A DNA stretch of 64,000 nt from Axinella damicornis (taxonomy: Eukaryota > Porifera > Demospongiae > Axinellida > Axinellidae): the NCBI GenBank assembly GCA_963931865.1, contig OZ007509.1, forward strand, positions 10,849,625 through 10,913,624, written 5' to 3'. This document shows, piece by piece, positions 37,610-62,360 of this stretch. The position numbers were made by a program, and so were the translations under genes. Positions within the stretch are counted from its first letter, which is position 1, and every line of letters starts with the position of its first letter. The notes beneath the pieces were generated by a model. It made no database searches. It was not told the DNA's origin and saw only the letters and a list, made by a program, of their open reading frames with translations.

Positions 37610-39800
37610 AATTTAATATTGTCTTGACACAAAGAGGGATCATACATCAATCAAGATTCAAGGCCTGGTCCCGCCCGTCTCAGAAAAGGCTAATTCTCTT
37701 GCGATATGACAGCGATGACCCCAGCCATTTCAATATCCGTGTCAACCGTGGTCGGGCTCAAAGACTCTACTACGGCGAAAGCGGTGTTCTGTGCGTGAAT
37801 GAGCTCAAGGCATGCAACCATGTCCTACCTAGCCCAAGAGGCTAAGTATCCAGTGTTTTAGCTAGAATGGTAATAGGCCTATACAGTGGGACTGGGGTCA
37901 TAGATCATACGTACGATATCAAAGGTGAGTGCACATGAATAAAGTGGTGGTAGTGCACATTTCTAAGGCTCCTTGGCATCCTCATGAGGCCGACTGCAGC
38001 ATGTGGGGTTGACCCCATCAGTGACCATTTTTAGGATGCATGTTCATAATTTCTTGTTCCTGCAAGTACATTCAAGCAACCACAGCATGGGTAATGTCGC
38101 TCAGCCGATGTGTTTGCAAATGAGCTGCAAATACGCTGCCTGTACAGTTCATGCCAGTCATCCACCAACACAGTTGGTGATTGATTGCATGCAGGAAAGC
38201 CCCATCGCCAATAGCATAGGCAGTGCTATCAAGCCCACTCGGCAATAGCATAGGCAGTGCTATCAAGCCCACTCGGGCATAAGGTGCAAACTATAGGCCA
38301 TAACAATTTAATGTTATGTTGCTCAGTCCCGAATTTTGGCAAGCATGATTTTCATTACGTAATCTATTAGGCATGAGCAAATGTAAGTCAGCCATGCCGA
38401 GAAAAAGAATGGCAGCCTAGCTCAGCGTTTTGGTAAAAAAGACTCCTGAGTTGTGTAGAAACTGGCAGTGCAAATGGGAGAATTCTTTTGGTGAACTATT
38501 AGTGAAAGCCCTGTCTCCAAGATCCTGATTCTTGTGTGCATTCATTACTGTTGGCGCTGGCATGGTTTGGTTACCATGGTAATTAGTGATCACGTGATTA
38601 TCACCTATTGGAAAGGTCATCTGGCGCTGGCTAGAGCAACATAATTTGGTATGGCCCTATGCTTCACTAGCTAGTTTAATTCCCAGGAGGAGGATGGCCC
38701 CTCTTTCTCCTTGCTGAGGTCTGGGCACGAGACAAGCTTCACCACACCACCACACTGCACCAGATCCAACACACTCTAGTACAAGTAATAAAACAACATT
38801 TGAAAATGTAGCAGGATGTAGGGATACCAGAACGGCAAAAAGTAAGGAAACAAGAGGGATGACCGAACATAACAGTGAAGTATACAACCACCCCTATAGA
38901 GATCTTTTTCCATAATTATACACATGTACAATGAAAAAGATATGTAGGGGTGATTGTATACTTCACTGTTCAAATGTTTTTTTATTACTTGTTTATGTAA
39001 TTTTTTTGGCAGCAGGAGCACGTTTGAGCTGAAGTTTGCTGCAGAAGTCAGTGACCTCACAGGCACCTGGGCAGTAGGTGTCCTTGCCTTGGTATATGGA
39101 CAATATTACTCAGGTATTACACTTCCAGCATTGGCTGAAGAATCAGGCACGGGCATCTCAAGTCAACTGTAAACAAGTAGCCATAGTTATTGAGTGGGCA
39201 GCTGCAGCCACCTGTGGAGGTAGCGAAAAAGTGATGGGTCGTTGCACTGCTCGGTTGAAAATTCTGCTGTTTCGTGCGAAAACCATCGTGACAGATTGAG
39301 GCAACGTTGAGCTAAGTTGTCTGAAGAAGAAAGAAAGAAGAAAGAAAGAAAAACAATTTGCCCGTTTTGCGAGTGCCTGGTGTGATAGCTACTTTCGCGA
39401 CGGGTTTTTGCGACGCGAGGAGTCTTGTTGGTCATGAAAACACTCGAAGATGAACGGTATGTGGTTATAAAGGCTTATAAGTGTACCGTTTCTGAGATTT
39501 GGAGAGATTTTTTTGTATTAGCATAATTACGATTATTATTGCGCGTAGTACGTCGTATCCACTCTACCGAGTCTATGATAGTCTGGATCCCAGACCACAA
39601 CCCGGATCAGGTCTGGGATCCAGATTACGCACACGCACACAGTCACTTTTCAAAAACCTTTTGTGGTATCTTCTTGCTCGCACAGCAACGGACAGAGATG
39701 TAGAACGGTGCCAACAAACTCGCCTCAACACACTGCAGCAGGCACTGCTATAAATCATGTGCATGGGGAAACCCGGTAATACTTATGGGCGGGGCTCTGA
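37610..39800. other. Gene-free stretch between FAHD2 and MVP
   Basis: Contains a 34-bp tandem duplication (CAATAGCATAGGCAGTGCTA, 38208-38278), a diverged palindromic repeat at about 38812-38985 and a small inverted repeat TCTGGATCCCAGACCACAAC/GGTCTGGGATCCAGA (39580-39627). This is the region where the divergent FAHD2 and MVP promoters should lie. I see no clear TATA box or other promoter motif. Confidence 0.5.
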
Positions 39801-39802
39801 CG

Positions 39803-40028
39803 TGTAGGGTAACGGAGGGGGTTTCCGGACAGTAAGGGGTTTCCGGACACGGCCCCAGCTTTCGCTCTCTAGAAGCTAACAACTGCACAGCGTTGGAAAG
39901 TTCGAAGGTAGGGTATGCATGCGCACTTACCATAATTCGGAAGAACTGCTAACGGAGCGAATGCGAGAGGCATGAAGTGCGTGTCCGGAATCAAAAGACT
40001 GTCCGGAAACCCCCTCCGTTACCTTACA
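39803..40028. mobile_element. MITE directly upstream of the MVP start
   Basis: Inverted ends of about 31 bp: TGTARGGTAACGGAGGGGGT then TTCCGGACAGT, with a single difference. It ends 100 bp before the MVP ATG, so it probably overlaps the promoter or 5' UTR. A diverged relative is at 16985-17216. Confidence 0.8.
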
Positions 40029-40128
40029 GTCCGTATATCTCCGCAAACGTGACCCTCAGCTCTTGCTGTTGCATGGAGTACTGACGATCACTCGGCACGC
40101 TCGGCCCTAACGGTTTTGAGAGGACATC

Positions 40129-52532
<12,404 letters not shown>

Positions 52533-53596
52533 TGAGTGTGACAAAGAGGTGTGGTAGTGTCGATCCAAGCTTGGATCGCATTCATCTGTCAGTTATCAGG
52601 ATGGGCTCTTGTAGCACCTTTGTACTTTGCAGTGCACGATTTTGACTATCAGGAAGGGCTCTCATGCTGTACACCGTTGCTACTACAAGTTACAGCTACC
52701 GCTGGTGGATTCAGTTTTCTTCTTAGCAGCAGCAGAAGCACAGCAGTCGAATGACTCCAACAGTGACAGCTTACTGCTTTGAACTCTACCCAGGCACTTG
52801 CCAATTTTACCCAGGCCCAGGCCCGAGTATGCCCAGGTGTAGCTACATCACTACTTCTTCCCCCACCCCTTTTGAGAAGACATTATACACTGTACGTATT
52901 AAGGTTACGCGTATCATGCAATTACTGGAGCAATATTTATGCAAGCCATGCCGAATTCTTACAGCGCCTAGCACAAAGTGCGGTGCTGGACTCGAACCTA
53001 TTCAGACCCGCCTACTTCTCAACAGACGAACTTCCTGCAGAGGCGTGGCTACATGGACGCCTTGACCCCTCCCATACACATTTATAAATTCTGAGCGCAT
53101 TCTACAAACTGTACTCGTTACACGCAGAATTGCACCTTCAGCTTCAGGAAGCAGCTAGAAGACATGAACTTCGAGTGCGAGAGCTATAAATGAACAAGTC
53201 ATTCGCCGAACATCTCCCGCTAGCAGCCAAAGTACACAGAAAAAATGGCGTCCAACGAAGGGTGTGGCGACAATTCACTTCGCTAGCAGTGGACAACAGC
53301 CTACACAGACTCCCAAACATAGCTCTCGTCCTAGATATATGATAGTAGCAGTTATATAAATGCCTATTTCCATCTCAGTCACCTTTTCCGTGGCAAAAGT
53401 TGTAGAATGTGTAGACAAGTAAATTCGCACAGGAATCGCTGAAATAACATGCGGCTGCCCGTAAACAGGCTAATTGAATTTTACTTCCGGTCAACGGGTA
53501 CCCGTAACCTTAACCGGACACAAATGCTAGCTACTTAAAACAGACTAGTAGAACTTTACTATGTGATCATGTACATATTGAATTCTCTGCCTTCAG

Positions 53597-53950
53597 ATTT
53601 TAGATGTTGCTACACGAAAGAAGGCGTACTTGAGGTCTGACATGATATCTCGGTACAAGGAGATATCTCAGTACAAGGAGGTATGTATGTCAACTGATGT
53701 CAGCATGCAGCACATCTGCCACCCACACTAGCTAGTCTTTGTGCATAGAACTCAAATATGATGGTCTACATTGAGTGGGAATAGATAGTTTCACCCCATT
53801 GTAGGAACGTGAGGGTGTAATCCTTTCTTTTAGATCCAGATCCATGGTCCTGTGTGCCTCTCTGAAAAAGTGGACTGCATTGTTGTGAATGACCGCCACA
53901 TGTGTGACACATCAATAAAGAAATTTCTTGACAAGTTCGTTGAAGTGTAA
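53597..53950 (+). CDS. Last two exons of a possible DUF3626 protein
   Basis: Exon 53597-53680 (ILDVATRKKAYLRSDMISRY then KEISQYKE) and exon 53834-53950 (IQIHGPVCLSEKVDCIVVND, ending FVEV and TAA). The pattern acidic/aromatic-x-IHGPV-x-L-x-x-x-V-x-x-I-V resembles, from memory, the end of DUF3626 proteins (EAQVHGPV...DVEALV). Phases agree. ISRYKE-ISQYKE is an 18-bp duplication. Upstream exons are not seen. It follows the truncated MVP on the same strand but is not in phase with it. Confidence 0.4.
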
Positions 53951-54295
53951 TCTTATCTGGATGGAACCCGAATCAACCGTCAGCCTGGCTCTGCAAGGTT
54001 GATCCCTTACCCAACCGTCACCAGTGTAGTGGGTGGGTCTGCCTCTGCATACTTCTAGCTACCTTGGCTCTGCAGGGCTGACTCCTTACCCAGCTGTCAC
54101 TAGTGCGTCATCAGATGAACGCACTGATGAGGATTGTTGTACTGATGAGTATAGTGAGGATTCATTGGACAGTGCTTAGGATGATGATGTGTGTTGAGAA
54201 CTTTCATTATATATAATTATGTAAGCCTTTTTTAACCTTTTACCAACTGTAGACTTTGGAGGTCACGATGATTCTCCAACCTCCCAGCACACCCC

Positions 54296-54530
54296 TCCTC
54301 CACCCTTACCCACCCACTCACCCCACCCATGCTTCCCCCCACCCATGCTCCCTCCCGCCCATGCTTCCCCCCACCCATGCTCCCCCCCACCCATGCTCCC
54401 TCCCGCCCATGCTCCCTCCCGCCCATGCTTCCTCCCGCCCATGCTTCCCCCCACCCATGCTCCCCCCCACCCATGCTCCCTCCCGCCCATGCTTCCCCCC
54501 GCCCATGCTCCCCCCCCACCCAAGCAGTTA
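54296..54530. repeat. Minisatellite, 18-bp unit
   Basis: About 12 copies of CCCATGCTCCCTCCCGCC and CCCATGCTTCCCCCCACC types. Confidence 0.95.
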
Positions 54531-54544
54531 AGGCCAGCTAAGGT

Positions 54545-54600
54545 TATGTTAGGGTGAAGGCTCCCTAACTCTAACATAACCCTAGCTAATCCTAACCCGA
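54545..54600. repeat. Imperfect TTAGGG-like inverted sequence
   Basis: TATGTTAGGGTGAAGGCTCC and inverse CCTAACTCTAACATAACCCTA, then CTAATCCTAACCC. It is a short palindrome with degenerate telomere-like words. Confidence 0.5.
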
Positions 54601-55082
54601 ATGACCAAGATGCTACTTGATTCGCTTTATATACCCTACCAAACCGGAAATATTTTAATAATAAATTAATCGGACAGCGCGTGCACGTATTCAGGCGCGC
54701 AATGCGCGCGCGAATTTGATTGGTCGGAATTCCCAGGAAATCAAAATTTGGTTGAAAACGCGTGCCAGGAAGCTGTGCACGCGCGGCTTGGTGCCAGCTG
54801 TCAACGTGTTCGCGTCTCTGTCGTTTCCGTGATGGCCGCCAAGACTTGCTTGGAGCCTGGATGTTGGCGAAGAGGAAACGGACAGACAGCATCTTCAGGT
54901 ATAGGCGCTAGGCAGGGGTGCTGTTGATTCAGTAGAACTTGTAACTCAAACGCGTTGTAAAAACGGCAAAGCAAAAGGAGCCAGCCTCACGATTCAGTGG
55001 TTGGAGCGCACTCTGCCGGTGGAAAGTTCTACTGAAGCTACAGTAGTCGGTCATAGGCAACCCACGAACTGGTTGTCCAGTT

Positions 55083-55197
55083 TCATTCTCGGTGTTGGAT
55101 ACTTTGGGCAGGTTGGGAATTTAAATTGTAAAGTGTCATGCTGGTCATTCTCGGTGTTGGATACTTTGGGCAGGTTGGGAATTTAAAGCATTGTAAA
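55083..55197. repeat. Tandem duplication of about 61 bp
   Basis: CATTCTCGGTGTTGGATACT plus TTGGGCAGGTTGGGAATTTA followed by TTGTAAAGTGYCATGCTGG, twice. Confidence 0.9.
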
Positions 55198-56700
55198 GTG
55201 CCATGCTGGGTGAAATAGAAGGTGGTATGTACTTCTATGATAGCTACTAGCTGCAACATTGCTGTCCATGCACAGTCTGGCAACCAAGACCCTGTCTCTT
55301 CAATTGTCCGTGGCGTTGTCTTCAGGCCTGTAGCCAGCCTTGTACAGTTTGGGTTTCGGTCATCTGGAGGCACAAAGTAGCTTCATATCATAAAGAGACA
55401 TGCAACAGCTGAGAAACCGTGTGAAGTGTGGGTGGGAGGCTGTCTTTCATATTGCTTCCTGCTTCTGTGCACAACAAAGCAAGAGTACAGCAAATGGAGA
55501 ACAAAATGATTCTACAGACAGCTGTTGAGAATTCTGTGGTTCTATTGAGAACCATAGATGGTTTTTGTGATCAACACACCTTAGCATGTTTACCTTAACT
55601 TCACCGTGCCCACTAATGACTGTTCATTAGCTATAGGAAGCTGCGCCCCTTTCAAATAAGGACTATTTGGTCTCATTGCTTGCATGCAGACTCCTACCAA
55701 TAGCTTACCATATAATCGCTGGGGGCTACCTATACTGAGGCTGCACATGCAATATGAGGTAATTCGCTTACCTTCTCCACGTTTGCATCAAGCTTTTCTC
55801 GAACGTGCAAGGAGGCCTCCGTTTCCCCAGAAGTTTAGGAGTAGTACACATCCAACACTCCACAAAAAATCATAAACAGCAGCAAAGACGCAAATGAATC
55901 CCTAGCTGATCCCAGCAACGAAACTGTATCTAGAGATGCTTTACCATGTTATATCTGGAACCCCCTATTCAATTCCTTCTGGCACCAGGTAGCTAAGTGG
56001 TAGGTCTGCTGAGTTGATGGTTTGAATGACATCGTAGTCACACGTTAATTTAGTGGATGAACCTCTATCCCCACAGGCAGAAATACATGTAGGTGCCTAG
56101 TTTAGAAGAGGATTCGTCTAATAGGAGGTGTACTTCATTTGGATTTCCTTTTCCAGTATAGGATCTGAGTTTCTGGAATAGGACTTCACTGCATAGTAAA
56201 AGAGTATCGCCAGCCAGGTGAGTGAACACTTATAAGCAAGTGCTGCACTTAGTAATGCGTGATTATGTAATCAGGTCTCGATCGCGACGAGGGCTCTAGA
56301 CTTATAGGTCTTGTGCTCTCTTTAGCCAATACACACCCATGTAGCCTAAGTTGGCTCTTTCAGACCTCACACTCCTTACAGTTTATCAATTTGCCCTCTC
56401 CTCTCTCCCATACCCTAGCCATCTCCTCCCCCTCCATTTGTGCCAGCTGAAGGAACCCATGGCGCTGGTGGATAAAAGGAGATCTCCGAAACTAAAACGG
56501 GGCTGGAGCGTTGGAGGGTTTTGCATATAGCGTCGTGCACATTTCACAGGCTCTCCCACATCATGACCCTGCTTGCCCATGTGGGTGTTGCAACTACAGG
56601 TACGTACCATGAAGCTGCAATTCAGAACTGATCGTATCTGCATCATGCCTCGTGCATGCCGCATGCGTACGTGTGACCTGACCATGTGCTTACAAGTATC
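55198..56700. other. No gene recognised
   Basis: Ordinary sequence. Short open frames at 56386-56685 (minus) and 56573-56824 (+) have no family features. Confidence 0.5.
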
Positions 56701-56741
56701 TGATCTAGAGTGCGAGTTTGAGAGTGTGGAGCTGAGAAAAG

Positions 56742-56920
56742 ATGTCGATTACGCTCACTGTTCCACTCCACAAGCATGTAGCTGCTCTAGCTCTGCAAGC
56801 CCTGAAGCCCCCACTCGCCTGTAGCACTATTGTGACGTTGCAGATGTCGACTCTGCTCACTGTTCATGTAGCTGCTCAAGCTCTGCAAGCCCTGGAGGCA
56901 CCGCGCTTGTCCACTGATCT
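56742..56920. repeat. Imperfect direct repeat of about 105 bp
   Basis: GATGTCGATTACGCTCACTG / GATGTCGACTCTGCTCACTG followed by CATGTAGCTGCTCTAGCTCT / CATGTAGCTGCTCAAGCTCT and GCAAGCCCTGRAGGC. Confidence 0.85.
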
Positions 56921-57104
56921 GAGTTTCAAGGTTGTAAATCTTGCACCGTCAAGCTCTCGCTGCAAATACAACTCCATTGGCCGGCAGGAAACCTGCAACA
57001 TTCCTAAGCGTTATCAACATTCCTGAGCGTGACACACATACATACAAGTACACGTACGTACGTTAGTGATGCATCGATACAGTCTTTTACCGATATTCCG
57101 ATAT

Positions 57105-57872
57105 ATACCAACTAGTGCTGCCACGATATGAGATATTGTATATCACATGTCATAGTGTTTTATGTCGCGATATATCGCATATCACGATATACTGGCAATT
57201 GAATTTCACTAAGTGGTCCAGTCATTAGCCACATGGATAATTAGGTTAATGCTGTGGCTTCTGTGTCGGTGAAGTGCGTTCTGTGCGGTAGCTGGAACCG
57301 GGGTTCAGCGATCTCCAGTAAACCCCTGAAACTAACCTCATCTACACTCAAGGGCTGCAAGCCCTGGCAAATAGATCTGCTGTCGCATTAACCAATCGCC
57401 TGTGTTTCTCGCTGTCATGTGGAAACGAAATCGATCTCTCGATGGCGTCAGGGAGTGTCAGTTGCTTCGCTGTTGGGGAAATGCTCGGGCCAGGCTTATC
57501 ACCACCGCGTTCACTTAGCTCCGAAAACTCCCGCCACTGGGATCGCTGTAGGTGGTGAGACAAATTTGTGGTGTTGCCGGAGTAGGCCACCACCGCCTCG
57601 CAAAGTCGGTTCTTCTTGTGTTTGATCGCACCATCAACGTCGGCGGGGAAACCAAAGTGTTTCCACACCTTGCTCTTGGACTTAGGCTTGTCTACTAGCT
57701 GCTCAAACTCGACAGACATTAATTTTTTAATTGCAATTGTGCCACGTGCAGCTGGGACGCCCCGCACGCCCCGTATACGCGTACTGACGATATCATGACG
57801 TTGTGTATCATATCGTATCGCGAAATTATATATCGCCATATATCGATATATCGTGGCAGCACTAATACCAAC
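57105..57872. mobile_element. Inner hAT with perfect ends and target duplication
   Basis: Element 57113-57864 (752 bp) begins TAGTGCTGCCACGATAT and ends with the inverse ATATCGTGGCAGCACTA. ATACCAAC occurs on both sides (57105-57112 and 57865-57872). It sits in the left arm of the outer element, so it inserted later. Confidence 0.92.
57348..57839 (-). pseudogene. BED zinc-finger fragment of an hAT transposase
   Basis: Inside the inner hAT, the minus strand codes SKSKVWKHFGFPADVDGAIK, then VVAYSGNTTNLSHHLQR. This is the BED-finger region of ZBED-type hAT transposases (SxVWxHF...YSGNTTNLxxHL). The first CxxC of the finger is not clear (one Cys in RLCEAVV). The remainder has a linker (PTAKQLTLPDAI) and RLVNATADLFARACSP, where the frame stops. 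The catalytic RNase-H part is missing. Confidence 0.8.
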
Positions 57873-58272
57873 AGATATCTATACCGATAACCGATCTGAT
57901 ATTGTAAGTTCTCATGATTGCCTCAACTTGTCAAATCATTTGGCCTCAAGCACTACAAACAGCACAAACTTTAGATCCTCAAAAACTCCCAAATAGGGTG
58001 ACGTCTCTTCTTCCCTCCACTCGCCATTCTATACTCCGCAACAAACGTTGCGCTGAAAATGCTAGCACGTGGTTACGCAATGTGCATACGCCATTTATGG
58101 GCCGAGTTATCGGTGAATCTACCAATGCCGATACTCCCCAGGAAGGTCACTATCGGCCCGATAACGGATCCGGTTATCGGTGCATAACTAACGTACATAC
58201 ATATTCATATCATAAGAGTAGATCCCCCATTCAGTGCTTCGCGCTAATGCGCTCGGCAATAATGCTCAAGCT

Positions 58273-58670
58273 TAGCCTCGTTCCCAGTCCCACGCCCAGC
58301 TTTTCGTCGCTGCTTAGTACGGTAAAGCGGGAGGGCCTGGTACATTTCCTCACGTGAGCATGACGTAATTGAAAAACCGCAAAATTTTCAGAACGAAGAC
58401 GCTATGTTTTGCGCGTTAATCAGCCATCTACACGTTCAACGCTCGGTGAGTATGACGGTCGCCCCCCGCTAGCTAGATATGTGTGCTGTGTTACCTGGTA
58501 CCTTCGTTCTTCTTGCTGTTCTGAGACCTACTACGCCCACGTTCAACTTCCGGTCTTTCTACCCCTTTCTACCCTTGACGTCACTCACGTGAGGAAATGT
58601 ACCAGGCCCTCCCCGCTTTACCGTACTAAGCAGCGACGAAAAGCTGGGCGTGGGACTGGGTACGAGGCTT
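58273..58670. mobile_element. Composite hairpin MITE, copy 2
   Basis: Same arrangement as 10536-10927: TAGCCTCGTTCCCAG, CCCAGCTTTTCGTCGC, then TACGGTAAAGCGGGAGGG, GGTACATTTCCTCACGTGAG, and all in inverse on the right. The central 200 bp (CTACACGTTCAACGCTCGGT, CTTGCTGTTCTGAGACC) are also shared. Confidence 0.88.
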
Positions 58671-58816
58671 GCTCAAGCTCATATTGTGTGAGTTGTTACA
58701 CGTGTTGCCAGTCTGGACATCCAGTAGCTAACACTTTGTATGGTCTCCAGTTCCTGGACCAGTGTTCAAGCTCAATTTTTCAGGTAGAGAAGTAGTCCAT
58801 CAAGCTTGTCCAAATC

Positions 58817-58875
58817 TCTCTCGCTCAGGAAGTTTGGGGTAGGGACACCCCGCCCCAAACTTCCTGAGCGAGAGA
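58817..58875. repeat. Perfect hairpin, 23-bp arms
   Basis: TCTCTCGCTCAGGAAGTTTG and GGG, then a 13-base loop, then the exact inverse. May be a small MITE of another family. Confidence 0.75.
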
Positions 58876-59197
58876 AATTGGGGGGATAGACTACCAACTA
58901 GAGGAGGCTAGGTGATGACAAGCTGACCTCTCCAGGTTATTGGGAATTATTTTGATCTGTGCCTGATACTAGTATAAACAAAATCAAGGTGGTTCTTTCC
59001 TTTTGGCAGTTACTTTCTATACCAGGTAATCAGTGCAGTGACACAAAATTACTGAGGATTTCAGGTTGCTTGTCCAAGATCCATTTCAAATTTTCGGCGC
59101 ATGCACACTGGTGAGAGGGTGCACGGTGTGCGCCTTCGCCGTTTATATGGCGTAGCTGTCTTGCTGTACCGGTACCGTAAACGAATGCACAATCGCC

Positions 59198-59325
59198 TCA
59201 TTCCCAGGCTGTTATCCCAGCCTCATTCCCAGGCTGCTAACACCACATCCCCAGCCTCATTCCTATGCCGTTCCCAGGCTGTTCGTTCCCGGGCTGTTAA
59301 CCCATCGTTCTGAGGCTGTTAAGGT
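59198..59325. repeat. Array of MITE-end words
   Basis: CCTCATTCCCAGGCTGTTAT, CCTCATTCCCAGGCTGCTAA and shorter versions follow each other. A second small array (CAGCCTTGTTCYCAAGCTGTT) is at 60540-60605. This looks like local amplification of one end of the CCTCGTTCCCAGG family. Confidence 0.65.
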
Positions 59326-59979
59326 TCTGGGATACCCAAATGTAATTAACGGGTGATTAATTAAGTGGGCGGGACTTCCTAGTTTTACAACTAATGTGGA
59401 GCTCGTTCTGGCTCACCCTGTTAAGCAAAGCCCACGCACTATGAAGTACAAGAGATGTACCATTGGATGCTGTGGAGATCAGCGGTATAAGCGCTAGGGC
59501 ACATGCACTGCGTGCAGTTATCGTATGACTCTGTTACAAGGATTTTTTGACGTCAAATTTTGCAGATAGAAAGGGATATTCAGAGCACAAATCGTACTTA
59601 TCGAGACTTACCTTGCCGATAGTGGTGACAGAGACCATAGTGAAAGCCCGGGGAGGTCTACGATGAGAGATAGAATCGACGGAAGTCGAAAGTGGAAGTC
59701 ACAGAGGTCAAACCGTCCCCCTTTCAGCACGTACTACTTCACGGAAAGAGCCGACTATCGCTGTTCAGCTGTCTCTGACACTGCAACAGGTACCTCACTT
59801 TCACTCGCGGTAACAGCGCACATCTTACACTGAACGGCAGCGAAGACGTTTGAAGTCGAAAATCAGTGGCCATCATGAACACGTCTTCACTATGGCAGGA
59901 CAGCAGCTGTCTTGGTTAGGCACATGCGTACAGGATGTCACGCCCATTTAATTGGCCTAATACAGGAAGTCACGCCCAC

Positions 59980-60500
59980 TTAACCCATTAACCGATAAAT
60001 TATTTTTCTCCGGAGGTCTCTAGTAGCGTATGGATGCATTAAACCTACCATATCTCCAGTTCTCTCAGCTTTTCAGCCCCCAAACTCCACACACCTGACC
60101 TTGCAGCAATCCTCTACACTTTCGTGACTTTAACCACACCCACCCATCAAGGGACGTCCAATAGTCACGGCTCTCGGCCGACCATCGCTCGACTAGACTG
60201 AGAAAAATGCTTCACTGCCAGAAAAGGAGGGCCTACAAGGCGAGAGGACTGTTTTCTCAGCCCATTTGTGCAAAGGAGGACAGAAGTGGCCCGCTGGGCT
60301 CCAACCAAGGGCTCTTCAAGGCTAAGCCCAAACACCGCCATGCTGTCTGCACCCTTCGGGTGCACCCACCCACTTCCCCCTGCCCCGCCCTCTCTGCTGG
60401 CGCAGAGCCTATCTCCCAAGGACATTGCCGGAAGTCTGACATCACTGATGAAATCTCATGCCGTCTGTAGACGGCTTCATCGGTTAAAGTGTTAATTACC
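59980..60500. mobile_element. Dispersed repeat shared with 11.96-12.56 kb
   Basis: Contains AACCGATAAATTATTTTTCT, CCGGAGGTCTCT, TATCTCCCAAGGACATTGCC and ACCCTTCGGGTGCACCC, all in the other copy. The two copies do not have the blocks in the same order, so one may be rearranged. Confidence 0.65.
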
Positions 60501-60739
60501 TAATTAGTTATTGGGTATCCCGTAACCTTGACATCATCTCCCAGCCTTGTTCTCAAGCTGTTCCCAGACATGCCCAGCCTTGTTCCCAAGCTATTCCTAG
60601 ACCGTTAAGAGCCTCATTCCAACAGTCATAGGCTTGTGGCAGACCATGGCTAACATAGTGCAAACCACCAGCCTGTGAAATATTCCAACTACAACTAAAC
60701 TTGAAAGCCACTTGACTGAAGATCTCCTTCTATTCCCAG

Positions 60740-60876
60740 GAGAAACAGCTGCACGTGTCTCCCATCAACTACCTCCTCAGTATACACTCACGGACCACGA
60801 GAAGTTGCAGATGGTGGCACTTAAGTTCGAGATGTTCCGCAAACTTTCCAAGGCCTGGCCAGAGCAAAACACCTAG
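60740..60876 (+). CDS. Unrecognised terminal exon
   Basis: After the acceptor TATTCCCAG the frame codes ETAARVSHQLPPQYTLTDHE and KLQMVALKFEMFRKLSKAWP up to TAG (60874-60876). The second half has a helix-like, well-biased composition that looks coding. Family unknown. Confidence 0.3.
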
Positions 60877-61099
60877 GTTTGTGGACACTTGTAGCAGCTT
60901 TATGTGTGAAACTATGATTGTGCTCAGGGGTCAACAGCAGTCTGGTCCCAGACCTCCATGCTGTACCGTTTGGGAACCAGACTAGGGAGGGGAGGGGTAT
61001 TAATATGACGTCAGTGCTGTGCATGTTAAGTAATTAATAATAAATGATCACTGTAGGAAAAATTGCAGAAAACGGTGAAACTGTGCATCAGTCGGTGGT

Positions 61100-61245
61100 C
61101 TGGAGTCGCTGTTCTGCAAATCAAGAAATCAGGAAATCTTACCAGAAGGCATCTCTGAAGTTGCTGTTTCTGCAAATCTGGAAATCAAGAAAACTAGAGA
61201 AGCCTTACCACAAGGCATCTCTGAGGTTGCAGTTCTTGTGCTTTC
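61100..61245. repeat. Tandem duplication of about 67 bp
   Basis: CCAGAAGGCATCTCTGAAGT TGCTGTTTCT and CCACAAGGCATCTCTGAGGT TGCAGTTCTT with similar flanks (GAAATC, AAGAAA). Confidence 0.75.
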
Positions 61246-62285
61246 AGAATTCAACAAAACACAAACAGTTAAGTTACAGTGTCTGGGAATTTCTAGCACA
61301 CTTGCAGAAAAGCAGAATGGCCACTTTCATACACTCATTAATATTGGCCGAAGTGTCCGGCTGGTATTCATAAGCCAGGAATGGTGTTTGAGGAGACAAT
61401 GGACGACGTTCAAATTTTAAGAATGTTATGTACAAAATACGCAAAATCAGCTGCAAAAGCACTGGTCCCAACACTTGATGGTGTTGCAATTTCTACCGTA
61501 ATTATTTCCATGCACACATAATGTAGTTATTGTGAACCTTTCGCTTCTTTTAGGTGGCAAGTTGTCGTCTTGCACCTTGGAACATTGCACCTCAGACACG
61601 CAGTCTTTCACAAAGATCGATTACTGGTGTAGCTATACCCTCCAAAGGATCGCATGCAAAAGTTAGCTAATGCATGCATGCTGCTCTGTTGCTTTGGCCT
61701 TGGTACCAAGTGCGAAGTACACAGCTCTAAGCGCTTGACATTACCTCTTGTCATTGCTGCTAGATAACTCTGTGTGTGGCTAGCTAATGGCATCGTACGG
61801 TGTACATTCTTCCGTTTGCAGGGTATGCGGGATTTGCTGCTTACTTCATCACTTACAATGCAAACTGGTTAGCACCACGATCACTGTTGTATTTCTTTAG
61901 CGAAGATGACTCAGTGAGATCTTATCATGGGTTGCTCTTGACAGGAATTGTATGCCGCGTCACCAGCTAATGCACAAATGCTATGTACCCTAGCCTGAGA
62001 AGTACACCTGGACAATGCAAATGACTCAGCTGTTGTGTTCTTGTTCTTTGAGAAGCACAAAGGCCCTCCACCACCTCCCACTCTAACATCACTACCATCA
62101 GCCATGACAACACTCAATTGACCCATTTGTTTTTATGCTGGACATTAGAATAATACATGAATTGTACAAACTGATTAGAGTGCGTAAAGAAAGGTATATA
62201 CACATTAAAGATAGTGTGTTCTGCAGATGTCCTTCGCCTGTTCAAATTTTATCTCTTCCCCATTGTTCCTCAGGAGGCACTGTCA
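61246..62285. other. No gene recognised
   Basis: Ordinary sequence with no repeat or frame of note. Confidence 0.5.
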
Positions 62286-62360
62286 CCTAGGTGCGGAAGG
62301 AGTTAAGGATGGATGAACCGACGGTAGAGGACAACATGGGCTGGAACTCTTTCAAGGAGG
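62286..62360 (+). CDS. Possible internal exon, unrecognised
   Basis: Between GTCACCTAG and GAG|GTAAAG an open stretch codes VRKELRMDEPTVEDNMGWNS FKE. Composition and splice signals are plausible, but no family is recognised and no partner exon is found. Confidence 0.25.

Larger units (their letters stand above)
57056..58198. mobile_element. Outer hAT element carrying a second hAT
   Basis: Element 57064-58190. Left end TAGTGATGCATCGATA, right end inverse TATCGGTGCATAACTA. Flanks ACGTACGT (57056-57063) and ACGTACAT (58191-58198) agree at 7 of 8. The interior repeats CCGATAACCGAT-type words. Without the inner insertion it is about 367 bp and codes for nothing recognisable. Confidence 0.8.
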
